A stretch of DNA of 64,000 bases from Nonomuraea candida (GTDB lineage: Bacteria; Actinomycetota; Actinomycetes; Streptosporangiales; Streptosporangiaceae): the NCBI RefSeq assembly GCF_000725485.1, contig NZ_JOAG01000012.1:276413-340412 (forward strand), given 5' to 3'. The translations under genes were made by a program, and so were the position numbers. The notes beneath the pieces are model-generated. The model was not told where the DNA came from. It saw only the letters and a list, made by a program, of their open reading frames with translations, and ran no database searches. Shown here in pieces: positions 29,386-37,245 of this stretch (positions are counted from its first letter, which is position 1; each line of letters begins with the position of its first letter).

Positions 29386-30516
29386 GTGGAACGCCCCTTC
29401 GACATCGTGCTCTTCGGCGCCGGCGGGTTCACCGGCGCGCTGACGGCCGCCTACCTCGCGCGGGCCGCGGGCCCCGGCGTGCGCTGGGCGGTGGCCGGGC
29501 GCGACCGGGCCAAGCTGGCCCGGCTCGGGCTGGACGTGCCGATCCTGGTCGCCGACGCCGCCGACCCGGCCTCCCTGGCGGCGCTGGCCCGCGGTACGCG
29601 GGTGCTAGCCACCACCGTGGGCCCGTACGTACGGCACGGCGACGGCGTGGTGGCCAACTGCGCCGAGGCCGGCACGCACTACCTGGACCTGACGGGCGAG
29701 GCGGAGTTCGTGGACCGGACGTACGTGCGTCATCACCACCGCGCGCTCAGGAGCGGCGCCAAGCTCGTGCACGCCTGCGGCTTCGACTCGATCCCGTTCG
29801 ACCTCGGCGTCCTGCACACGGTCACCAAACTGCCCGAGGGCGTCCCGCTCAAGGTCAGCGGCTTCCTGCGGACGAGCATGCGCCCGTCGGGCGGCACCCT
29901 GGCCTCGGCGCTGTCGGTGCTGGGCCGGGCGCGCCAGACGGTGGCCGAGGGCGCCCGGCGGCGCGCGGCCGAGGTCCCGCCCCGGGGCCGCACGGTCAGC
30001 TCGCTGCCGGGAGGCCCGCGTCACGTGGGCGGCGGCTGGGCCCTGCCCCTGCCCACGGTCGATCCGCTGATCGTCGGCTACTCCGCCCGCCTGCTCGACC
30101 GCTACGGCCCCCGCTTCACCTACCGCCACCACTACGCGGTCAGGACCCTGCCCCGGGCGCTGGCCACGGCGGCCGGCGCGGGCGCGTTCGCGGTGCTCGC
30201 GCAGCTCCCTCCGGCGCGCCGGCTGCTCCAGGAGCGGCTGCGGCCCGGCGACGGCCCCTCGCCCGAGCAGCGGGCCAGGAGCTGGTTCAAGGCGACGTTC
30301 CTGGGCGAGGGCGGGGGCGAGCGGGTGGTCACGGAGGTGTCGGGGGGCGACCCCGGCTACGACGAGACCGCCAAGATGCTCGCGGAGTCGGCCCTCTGCC
30401 TGGCCTTCGACGACGTCCCCGACCGCGCGGGCCAGCTCACCACGGCCTCGGCCATGGGCCGGCCCCTCATCGACCGCCTCCACCGGGCCGGCATCGCCTT
30501 CACCCGGCGGTCCTGA
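29386..30516 (+). CDS. Saccharopine-dehydrogenase-like oxidoreductase (trans-acting enoyl reductase family)
   Basis: A 376-aa NAD(P)-binding protein. It opens with the Rossmann motif FGAGGFTG near residues 9-16, then AGRDRAKLARLG and TVGPYVRHGDGVV, then HACGFDSIPFDLG near residue 140. This matches the mycobacterial Rv2449c/trans-acting enoyl reductase group, which reduces polyketide or lipid double bonds, and the wider saccharopine dehydrogenase NADP-binding family. I use the GTG at 29386 because the motif begins shortly after it; a TTG at 29350 is also in frame. Its stop codon lies in the first unit of a 30-bp tandem repeat. No polyketide synthase is nearby. Confidence 0.78.
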   Translation: MERPFDIVLFGAGGFTGALTAAYLARAAGPGVRWAVAGRDRAKLARLGLDVPILVADAADPASLAALARGTRVLATTVGPYVRHGDGVVANCAEAGTHYLDLTGEAEFVDRTYVRHHHRALRSGAKLVHACGFDSIPFDLGVLHTVTKLPEGVPLKVSGFLRTSMRPSGGTLASALSVLGRARQTVAEGARRRAAEVPPRGRTVSSLPGGPRHVGGGWALPLPTVDPLIVGYSARLLDRYGPRFTYRHHYAVRTLPRALATAAGAGAFAVLAQLPPARRLLQERLRPGDGPSPEQRARSWFKATFLGEGGGERVVTEVSGGDPGYDETAKMLAESALCLAFDDVPDRAGQLTTASAMGRPLIDRLHRAGIAFTRRS

Positions 30517-30590
30517 CCCCGCCTCCGCTTCACCCGGCGGTCCTGACCCCGCCTCCGTTTCACCCGGCGGTCCTGACCCCGCCTCCGCGC
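30501..30590. repeat. Three 30-bp tandem copies of a gene's 3' end
   Basis: Units at 30501-30530, 30531-30560 and 30561-30590 are nearly identical. Unit one encodes the last residues (TRRS) and the stop codon of the oxidoreductase; the other two are downstream copies, each with its own TGA. They are followed at once by the stop of the convergent deacetylase gene. Confidence 0.9.
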
Positions 30591-30594
30591 GCCG

Positions 30595-31623
30595 TCAGTA
30601 CGGCAGACTCCAGGCGGCGAAGGCCTTGCGCATGTACGGGGCCTTGTACTTCGGATAGGCCACCGTGCGCACGTCCCCGTCGGAGGTGTAGCGCATGTCC
30701 GGGTTCTTCTTGAGCCAGTCGAGCCACGCCTCGGAGCAGAACTGGGCGCAGTCGCCCTTCTTCTCCATGACCTTGATGCGCGGGATGCCGGCCGGGTCGA
30801 ACGACTTGCTGAAGGGCGCCGGCGCGGGGGTGTACCCGGCCAGGAAGGCGCCCTGGTGGTTGTAGAGCTTGCCGCGCATGGCCCAGTCCTTCTTGGTGGG
30901 CTGGTTGCCGTACGGCAGGGCGATCGTGGTGGGCTTGGTGTAGGACAGGGCGCCGATCTGCTTGGCGATCGTGCCGATCTGCTCCTCGACCTGCTGGCGC
31001 GAGCGGCCCCGCAGGTTGAGGTGGTCACGGGTGTGGTTGCCGATCTCGAAGCCGTTGTCCTTGAGCCAGAGCAGGGCCTGCGCCTGCTCCTCGCGCACGG
31101 TCTTACCGAACATGTCGCGCGTGACGTAGAAGGTGGCCTTCGCCGGCCAGCCCGGGTTCCTGGCGGCCACCTCCTTCAGGATCGCGACCGCGGTGTCCTT
31201 CTGGGGGACGCCCATCTCGTTCAGGGTGAGCTGCGAGGGCGAGGAGTCGTCGAAGGTCAGGACGACCGGGTGCTTGCCCGCCGGGATGTCGATCTTGCCG
31301 GCCACCATCTCGGCGGCCGTGATCGGCACGTATCCCTCCCGTACGAGCCGTTCCAGGTCGGCCCGGAACTGCTGCGGCGACCTGTCGTCGGTCGTCTGCG
31401 GCTTCGGGACGATCCGGTGGAACATCAGCACCGGGATCTGCCCCAGCTCGTTCGCCTTGACCTTGGCGGCCCTGGCGACCTTGGCGGCCCGGTCGGCCTT
31501 GGCCTTGGCGGCGGCGTCGACCTTCTTGGTGGCCAGCTTGGTGGTCTCGGGCTGAGAGTCACAGCCCGTCAGGATGGCGGCGGCGGTGAGCGCCCCCAGC
31601 CCACTCAGAATTCGCAGTCGCAT
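30595..31623 (-). CDS. Polysaccharide deacetylase lipoprotein
   Basis: A NodB-fold (CE4) enzyme anchored outside the membrane, 342 aa, expected to remove acetyl groups from peptidoglycan or another N-acetylated glycan. A lipobox ending LTGC is at about residue 19, then a Lys/Ala-rich helical spacer (about 25-60). The catalytic domain has VLTFDDS (metal-binding Asp pair near residue 125) and GNHTRDH for the second metal motif. The ATG at 31623 is chosen; it gives a proper signal peptide, and a longer frame does not. Convergent with the oxidoreductase gene. Confidence 0.87.
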   Translation of the reverse strand: MRLRILSGLGALTAAAILTGCDSQPETTKLATKKVDAAAKAKADRAAKVARAAKVKANELGQIPVLMFHRIVPKPQTTDDRSPQQFRADLERLVREGYVPITAAEMVAGKIDIPAGKHPVVLTFDDSSPSQLTLNEMGVPQKDTAVAILKEVAARNPGWPAKATFYVTRDMFGKTVREEQAQALLWLKDNGFEIGNHTRDHLNLRGRSRQQVEEQIGTIAKQIGALSYTKPTTIALPYGNQPTKKDWAMRGKLYNHQGAFLAGYTPAPAPFSKSFDPAGIPRIKVMEKKGDCAQFCSEAWLDWLKKNPDMRYTSDGDVRTVAYPKYKAPYMRKAFAAWSLPY

Positions 31624-31715
31624 CCGAACCCCCCGAAACGTGTACGACCGTTCTGAGCTGGCTCTTACCCACGTGATCAACTGCACCACGCCGCACCCGC
31701 GGTCAAGACATGGAA

Positions 31716-31743
31716 AAGGGCCGCCCGGCAGCGGACGGCCCTT
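31716..31743 (-). terminator. Terminator downstream of isocitrate dehydrogenase
   Basis: Stem AAGGGCCG/CGGCCCTT with a 12-base partly paired loop. On the minus strand it ends in a short T-run, 15 bases after the icd stop. Confidence 0.75.
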
Positions 31744-31758
31744 CGCGGGAAGGAACGA

Positions 31759-32973
31759 TCAAGCCATCTTCTTCTTGAGGTTCTCGTCCAGCGCCGCCAG
31801 GAAGTCCTGGGTGGTCAGCCACTTGGCGTCGCCGCCGACCAGGAGCGCGAGGTCCTTGGTCATCTGGCCGCCCTCGACGGTCTCGATGCAGACCTGCTCC
31901 AGCTTGTCGGCGAACTCCGACACCGCGGGGGTGTTGTCGAGCTTGCCGCGGTGGGCCAGGCCACGCGTCCACGCGAAGATCGAGGCGATCGGGTTGGTGG
32001 AGGTGGGCTTGCCCTGCTGGTGCTGGCGGTAGTGGCGGGTCACGGTGCCGTGCGCGGCCTCGGCCTCGACGGTCCGGCCGTCGGGGGTCATCAGGACCGA
32101 GGTCATCAGGCCGAGCGAGCCGAAGCCCTGGGCGACAGTGTCGGACTGGACGTCGCCGTCGTAGTTCTTGGCGGCCCAGACGTAGCCGCCCTCCCACTTC
32201 AGCGCCGCGGCGACCATGTCGTCGATGAGGCGGTGCTCGTAGGTCAGGCCGGCCTGCTCGAACTGGTCCTTGAACTCGGTCTCGTAGACCTCGGCGAAGA
32301 TGTCCTTGAAGCGGCCGTCGTAGGCCTTGAGGATCGTGTTCTTCGTGGAGAGGTAGACCGGGTAGTTGCGGGCCAGGCCGTAGCGCATCGAGGCGCGGGC
32401 GAAGTCGCGGATCGACTCGTCCAGGTTGTACATCGCCATCGCGACGCCGCCGCCGGGGAAGTCGTACACGTCGAGCTCGATCGGCTCGGAGCCGTCCTTG
32501 GGCGTGTACGTCAGGGTGAGCGTGCCCTCGCCGGGGATCTTCAGGTCGGTGGCGCGGTACTGGTCGCCGAAGGCGTGACGGCCGACGACGATCGGCTTGG
32601 TCCAGCCGGGGACGAGCCGCGGCACGTTCGACATGATGATCGGCTCGCGGAAGATCACGCCGCCGAGGATGTTGCGGATGGTCCCGTTGGGGGACTTCCA
32701 CATCTTCTTGAGGCCGAACTCCTCGACGCGCGCCTCGTCCGGGGTGATGGTGGCGCACTTCACACCGACGCCGTACTTCTTGATGGCGTTCGCGGCGTCG
32801 ATGGTGACCTGGTCGTCCGTGGCGTCTCGGTGCTCGATCCCGAGGTCGTAGTACTTCAGGTCGACGTCGAGGTAGGGAAGGATCAGCTGGTCCTTGATGA
32901 ACTGCCAGATGATCCGGGTCATCTCGTCGCCGTCAAGCTCGACGACGGGGCCCTCCACCTTGATCTTGGGCAT
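31759..32973 (-). CDS. icd: NADP-dependent isocitrate dehydrogenase
   Basis: Oxidative decarboxylation of isocitrate to 2-oxoglutarate in the TCA cycle. The 404-aa protein is of the short homodimeric (eukaryote-like) subfamily rather than the monomeric type common in some actinobacteria. [10 protein letters not shown] starts at about residue 11, the substrate loop [12 protein letters not shown] is near 95, the metal-binding [13 protein letters not shown] region appears as NYDGDVQSD, and [10 protein letters not shown] is near 310. Monocistronic-looking, with the DUF3017 gene just upstream on the same strand (53-base gap). Confidence 0.96.
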   Translation of the reverse strand: MPKIKVEGPVVELDGDEMTRIIWQFIKDQLILPYLDVDLKYYDLGIEHRDATDDQVTIDAANAIKKYGVGVKCATITPDEARVEEFGLKKMWKSPNGTIRNILGGVIFREPIIMSNVPRLVPGWTKPIVVGRHAFGDQYRATDLKIPGEGTLTLTYTPKDGSEPIELDVYDFPGGGVAMAMYNLDESIRDFARASMRYGLARNYPVYLSTKNTILKAYDGRFKDIFAEVYETEFKDQFEQAGLTYEHRLIDDMVAAALKWEGGYVWAAKNYDGDVQSDTVAQGFGSLGLMTSVLMTPDGRTVEAEAAHGTVTRHYRQHQQGKPTSTNPIASIFAWTRGLAHRGKLDNTPAVSEFADKLEQVCIETVEGGQMTKDLALLVGGDAKWLTTQDFLAALDENLKKKMA

Positions 32974-33026
32974 GCGAATGGTTCCCCTTCAATGAATGGA
33001 TGCGTTGAGGCTATCGGACCGTCAGG

Positions 33027-33326
33027 TCACGGGGCGAAAAGGGACAGGATGAGCGCCTTCAGCTCGTTGTTGTAGAGCAAGAGCGAGGTCAGGACCAGCA
33101 CGAATCCGAACACGGACAGCGTGATGACGTCGTTCTTCTTGCTCCTGAGCGCGAGCTGGCCGCCGTAGCCGGCGAAGCGCAGCGCGGCGGCGACCATGAT
33201 GACGCCGCCCAGCACGAACCCGCCCCAGCGCGGGTTCGCGATGAAGATCACGAGCACGCCGACGGCCGCACCCGCCAGGATCAGCGGGTACGGCCCCCAG
33301 CTCTCGCGTTCGGTCCCTTGGCTCAA
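33027..33326 (-). CDS. DUF3017 small membrane protein
   Basis: A 99-aa integral membrane protein with three hydrophobic segments (about 13-31, 35-53, 66-86) separated by short basic loops. Sequence character and linkage to icd/mdh/folD match the actinobacterial DUF3017 family, of unknown function, usually found beside folD. Here folD lies about 15 kb away, so the usual neighbourhood seems split by an insertion. Start ATG at 33326. Confidence 0.8.
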   Translation of the reverse strand: MSQGTERESWGPYPLILAGAAVGVLVIFIANPRWGGFVLGGVIMVAAALRFAGYGGQLALRSKKNDVITLSVFGFVLVLTSLLLYNNELKALILSLFAP

Positions 33327-33396
33327 CGCGCCCTGCTTATGGCCGCATGCGCACGGGCCTGTGTCGGCATCGTGCCTCGCTCTCTCCGGCCCAGGC

Positions 33397-34518
33397 TCAT
33401 CGCTCGTCTATCGGCTTCCACTTCTGGTCGGTCTCACCGATGTACTCACTGTCGGGGCGGATCAGCCGGTTGTCGGCGTGCTGCTCGATCACGTGAGCGG
33501 TCCAGCCGGACATGCGGCTGATGGAGAAGACCGGCGTGAACAGGTCGGTCGGGATGCCCAGGTAGTGGTAGACCGAGGCGGCGTAGAAGTCGACGTTGGG
33601 GTAGAGGCCCTTGGTCTCGAAGACGACTTCCTCCATCTCCTTGGACATCCGGTAGTAAGTGTCGTCGCCGCTGGATTCGCCCAGCTCGGCCGACATTCTA
33701 CGCAGATGCGTGGCGCGCGGGTCCTCGGTCTTGTAGACGCGGTGGCCGAAGCCCATGATCTTCTCGCCGGCGGCCAGCTTGTCGCGCACGGCCTGCGCCA
33801 CGCCGCCGGGCGACAACGACTCCAGCGTCTTCATGACCTGCTCGTTCGCCCCGCCGTGCAGCGGGCCCTTGAGGGTGCCGATCGCGGCGACGATGGCCGA
33901 GTGCATGTCCGACAGGGTCGCGGCGCAGACGCGGGCGGCGAAGGTGGAGGCGTTCATGGTGTGGTCGGCGTGCAGCACCAGGCACTCGTCGAAGATCTCG
34001 ACCTCGCGCGGATCGGGAGTGCGGCCGGTGACCTGGAGCAGGAAGTTCGCGGCGATGCTCAGCGACGGGTCGGGCTCGGGAGCCTCGGCGCCGGTGCGGG
34101 CGGCGTGGTAGCGGGCGACGAGCAGCGGCTGCTGCGCGACCAGCCGGGCGGCCTTGCGCAGGTTGGCCTCGGGCGCGATGGAGTCTTTGTCCGGATCGTC
34201 CGCGCCGGACAGCGACACCAGGGAGCGCAGCGCCTCCATGGGTTTCTGTTTCTCGGCGATCTCGGCGATGTTCGCGGACACCAGGGCGCCCAGCTCTCTG
34301 CCTCGCACCAGCTCGGCGCCGTAGGCGTCGAGCTCGGCACGCGTGGGCAGCTTCCCCCGCTGGAGCAGGTACGCGGTCTCCTCGAACGTCGCGCGGCCGG
34401 CCAGGTCGTGGATGTCGAATCCACGATAGAAGAGGCGACCGGCCTTTCCGTCGATGTCACTCAGCGCAGTGGACGCCGCGACGACATCGGCCAGACCTTT
34501 CGTGGGCTTGTCCGCCAT
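33397..34518 (-). CDS. Citrate synthase
   Basis: Condenses oxaloacetate with acetyl-CoA, 373 aa, of the short type II-like family shared with 2-methylcitrate synthase. Catalytic residues are visible in HGGANEQVM, MGFGHRVYK and the late DLFTPVFSISRMSGW block. The opening LSDIDGKAGRLFYRGFDIHDLA is standard. A 2-methylcitrate synthase role cannot be excluded, but no prpD/prpB genes accompany it and TCA genes do. Divergent from the FHA gene. Confidence 0.92.
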   Translation of the reverse strand: MADKPTKGLADVVAASTALSDIDGKAGRLFYRGFDIHDLAGRATFEETAYLLQRGKLPTRAELDAYGAELVRGRELGALVSANIAEIAEKQKPMEALRSLVSLSGADDPDKDSIAPEANLRKAARLVAQQPLLVARYHAARTGAEAPEPDPSLSIAANFLLQVTGRTPDPREVEIFDECLVLHADHTMNASTFAARVCAATLSDMHSAIVAAIGTLKGPLHGGANEQVMKTLESLSPGGVAQAVRDKLAAGEKIMGFGHRVYKTEDPRATHLRRMSAELGESSGDDTYYRMSKEMEEVVFETKGLYPNVDFYAASVYHYLGIPTDLFTPVFSISRMSGWTAHVIEQHADNRLIRPDSEYIGETDQKWKPIDER

Positions 34519-34602
34519 GAGTGTTTCCTCCGCTTATCTTCGTCCGAAGTCTACCCGTGAGCAGGCAAAATCGCCGGTAAAGGTCCAGACCAATTTCACG
34601 AC

Positions 34603-34630
34603 GGATTCTCCTTTCGGCAAAGGAGATTCC
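34603..34630. promoter_or_regulatory. 12-bp inverted repeat in the citrate synthase/FHA intergenic region
   Basis: GGATTCTCCTTT (34603-34614) faces AAAGGAGATTCC (34619-34630) across a 4-base centre, with one mismatch. Relatively AT-rich for this genome and between divergent starts, so a candidate operator for either gene. Confidence 0.45.
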
Positions 34631-34699
34631 GCATCCCCTCGGTTGGGTAAGCCGGAGCTGTAGTAATAGTTACGGCGGGCTACCTGGGGAGGAACTGCC

Positions 34700-35347
34700 G
34701 TGGAGGGGCCGTTCATACGCATCGAGGACACTGGCGAGGTGGTCCCGTTGCGCCCCGAGATCACGACGGTCGGAAGGGGCCGGGGTGTTGACATCCGGCT
34801 CACCGATCCCAGCGTGTCTCGACTCCATGCCGAGTTCGTCAGACGAGGACCCTACCTGTATGTCGTCGACCTGGGCCTGTCCAGGAACGGCACACGGGTG
34901 AACGGCAGGCCGATCGCCCGGAGGGTCCTTGACGACGGCGACGTCGTCTCGTTCGGCGCGGCGCGGGGTCGCATCGGTGGAGTCCCGCGAGAGGACTTCA
35001 CCCCCGAGGTCGAGCTGCGCAGGGCGGCGGCGCCCGAGCTGACCAGGCGCGAGGTCGACGTGCTGACCTCGCTCTGCAGGCCGGCGCTGTCGGACGAGGC
35101 GTTCGTCGCTCCGGCGACCGCACGCGAGATCGCCGACGACCTGGTCGTGACCGAGGCCGCGGTCAAGCAGCATCTGCTGCGGCTCTACCAGAAGTTCCGG
35201 ATTCCCGAGGGCACCAACCGGCGCACCCGGCTGGCCAACGAGGTCGTCGCGCTCGGTCTCGTGCGCCCGACCCCGGTGGTTCCGCCACAGCGGTCGTCGG
35301 GAGCGGGCGCCGAGCAGCCATCGGCGGCTGGGCGCAGGGCTTCTTAG
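34700..35347 (+). CDS. FHA-domain protein with C-terminal HTH
   Basis: A 215-aa fusion of a phosphothreonine-binding FHA domain (about 8-95; TVGRGRGVDIRL, SVSRLHAEF, NGTRVNGRPI) and a helix-turn-helix of the LuxR/winged type (about 112-190; LTRREVDVLTSLCRPAL, ATAREIADDLVVTEAAVKQH). It could couple Ser/Thr kinase signalling to transcription. The GTG at 34700 follows GGGGAGGA. Its 3' end runs into a degenerate repeat array. The receptor kinase in this window is a possible but untested partner. Confidence 0.85.
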   Translation: MEGPFIRIEDTGEVVPLRPEITTVGRGRGVDIRLTDPSVSRLHAEFVRRGPYLYVVDLGLSRNGTRVNGRPIARRVLDDGDVVSFGAARGRIGGVPREDFTPEVELRRAAAPELTRREVDVLTSLCRPALSDEAFVAPATAREIADDLVVTEAAVKQHLLRLYQKFRIPEGTNRRTRLANEVVALGLVRPTPVVPPQRSSGAGAEQPSAAGRRAS

Positions 35348-35470
35348 GAGCGGGCTTCCGCAGAGGCCGGGCTCCGCACGGAGCAGGGCTTCGGCAAGGG
35401 GCAGGCTTCTCGGAAGCGGGGCTTTCGGGAACCGGATCGCGACCGGGGCTTCGGCGAGGGGTTCCGGCAG
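35328..35470. repeat. Degenerate 16-18 bp repeats starting at a stop codon
   Basis: About seven imperfect copies of a unit like GCGGGCTTCCGCAGAG. The first copy covers the last codons and stop of the FHA gene. The rest of 35348-35628 shows no gene. Confidence 0.6.
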
Positions 35471-35628
35471 CATCGGGCCCCGAGCGTCCGCCGCGCCCCT
35501 CGCGGGGCGCGGATCCGAGCAGCGGTGAACGCCCGAGGGCGCGCGCCGGGCTCGTCGCCGGTCAGGAAAACGGCCGGCGACGTGCGCGGGCGTAGCACGC
35601 CCTCGGTCCGATCATCCGGGCGGCGCCC

Positions 35629-37158
35629 TCAGATCACCCGGAACCCGTTGCTCGGCCTGCTCGTCCGGTTGGCCCGGTCGACCGCCACCGCGTAGTAGTG
35701 GTCACCGCGCCTGCCGTCGGGGTCGGTCCAGCGGATCTGCCGGTCACCCGGCACGACCGCGACGAGGTTGCGCGCGTCGGCGAAGGCGCTCTGGCGCGCG
35801 GGCCGGTCGAAGCGGAAGATCGCGAACTGGAACGGCTCGTCGCGGCCGGTGGCCACCGCCCGCACCTCGACGCCGCCGTGCCCGCGCCGCGCGTAGGCCA
35901 CCACCGGACGCGAGGGAGCCCTCCCGCCGGCCAGCCGGGGCAGCACGGGCGCGAGCGCGGGCCGCTGGTAGTGGTCCCTGACCGCGGTCGAGACGGAGCC
36001 GAGCCGGTCCACCTTGACGTCGTTGGCGTTGTACCAGATGTCGCCGCCGATCTCGGGGTGGTCGCGGTTGAGCGTCAGGTGCCGGGACAGCTCGTCCGGG
36101 ACCTGCCACTCGGGCGCCTGGGCCGGGTCGCCCGCCTTGTACGCGGCCTGCCCGATCCACAACAACGTCTTGGTGCCGCTCGCGACCTCCGACCACCAGG
36201 GCACGAGCTTGGAGTAGTCGGCCGGCGGCTGCCCGATGTACCAGTAGAGCTGCGGCGCGATGTAGTCGAGCCAGCCCTTCTTGACCCAGCCGCGGGTGTC
36301 GGCGTGCAGGTTGTCGTAGGACTGCCCGCCGTTGGTGTCGGAGCCGAGCGGGTCGGTGCCCTTGTTGCGCCAGATGCCGGACGGGCTGATGCCCCAGGCG
36401 ATCTCCGGCTTCTCGGCGAGCACCCGCTGCTGCATCTCCTGCACCATCAGGTCGACGTTGTTGCGCCGCCAGGCGGCCAGGTCGGGGAAGCCGGCGCCGT
36501 ATTGGGCGAACTCCTCGGCGTCGTCGAAGGCCGTGGTGTTGGTCGGGTAGAAGTAGTCGTCGAAGTGCAGGCCGTCGATGTCGTAGCGGGTGACCGCGTC
36601 CATCATCGCGTCCTGGCAGAACTTGCGCACCTCGGGCATGCCGGGGTTGTAGTAGAGCTTGCCGCCGAACGGCACGATCCAGTCGGGGTGCTTGCGCCCG
36701 GGGTGGTCGGGGTGCAGCCGCGCCGGGTCGGCCTGCATCGACACGCGGTACGGGTTGAACCACGCGTGGAAGGCCAGGCCCCGCTTGTGCGTCTCCTCCA
36801 CGGCGAAGCCCAGCGGGTCGTAACCGGGGTCCTGACCCTGGGTGCCGGTCAGATACTGCGACCACGGCTCGTACGGCGACGGCCAGAACGCGTCGGCCGT
36901 CGGCCTGATCTGCACGAACACGGAGTTCAGCTTGCGTTGCACGGCCACGTCCAGCCAGGCGAGGTACTCGGCCTTCTGTTCGTCGGCGCTCAACCCCGGC
37001 TTGGACGGCCAGTTGATGTTCACCACTGACGCGATCCACATGCCCCGCATCTGACGCAGCGGCGGGACGTGGCCGGCGTCGGCGAAGGCGGGCAGCGGGA
37101 CGGCGGAAGCGGCAGCGGCGAGGGCGAGACCCTTCAGGAGAGTCCTTCTGCTGGGCAT
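35629..37158 (-). CDS. GHL10 (DUF187) glycoside hydrolase, secreted
   Basis: A 509-aa exported hydrolase of the glycosyl-hydrolase-like 10 family. E. coli DigH (YddW), a member, cuts denuded peptidoglycan glycans. The N-terminus looks like a Tat signal (SRRTLLKG, then an Ala-rich hydrophobic stretch). The TIM-barrel opens with MRGMWIASVVNINWPS; DGLHFDDYFYP near residue 200 carries likely catalytic acids; WGISPSGIWRN and APQLYWYIGQ follow. A C-terminal beta-sandwich (about 400-509) may bind carbohydrate. It faces nagZ across a short shared promoter, which fits wall-glycan turnover. Confidence 0.85.
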   Translation of the reverse strand: MPSRRTLLKGLALAAAASAVPLPAFADAGHVPPLRQMRGMWIASVVNINWPSKPGLSADEQKAEYLAWLDVAVQRKLNSVFVQIRPTADAFWPSPYEPWSQYLTGTQGQDPGYDPLGFAVEETHKRGLAFHAWFNPYRVSMQADPARLHPDHPGRKHPDWIVPFGGKLYYNPGMPEVRKFCQDAMMDAVTRYDIDGLHFDDYFYPTNTTAFDDAEEFAQYGAGFPDLAAWRRNNVDLMVQEMQQRVLAEKPEIAWGISPSGIWRNKGTDPLGSDTNGGQSYDNLHADTRGWVKKGWLDYIAPQLYWYIGQPPADYSKLVPWWSEVASGTKTLLWIGQAAYKAGDPAQAPEWQVPDELSRHLTLNRDHPEIGGDIWYNANDVKVDRLGSVSTAVRDHYQRPALAPVLPRLAGGRAPSRPVVAYARRGHGGVEVRAVATGRDEPFQFAIFRFDRPARQSAFADARNLVAVVPGDRQIRWTDPDGRRGDHYYAVAVDRANRTSRPSNGFRVI

Positions 37159-37205
37159 GGGGGGTGGCCTCTCGGAAGTGGTTGTGTCGAGGCCGACGAT
37201 GACAG

Positions 37206-37238
37206 AAAATTACCTTCAGATCAACAACTGTGAAGGAA
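37206..37238. promoter_or_regulatory. Candidate MurR/RpiR operator before nagZ
   Basis: Inverted CCTTCA (37213-37218) and TGAAGG (37231-37236) with flanking A/T symmetry, eight of nine positions paired, 12-base spacer. The left part also reads GAAAATTACCTTC, a pseudo-palindrome of the RpiR type. It overlaps the nagZ ribosome-binding site, so binding could block both GHL10 and nagZ transcription. Confidence 0.45.
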
Positions 37239-37245
37239 AATGCCG

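Noticed and set aside
29136..29432. 98-codon minus-strand frame with repeated Glu-Ala-Val-Val-Pro units
   Set aside because: Open only because the 30-bp repeat is a multiple of three; no RBS or start support, overlaps the oxidoreductase start.
36000..37000. Plus-strand frames antisense to the GHL10 gene
   Set aside because: Shadow frames; the minus-strand product has a Tat-like signal and clear family motifs.
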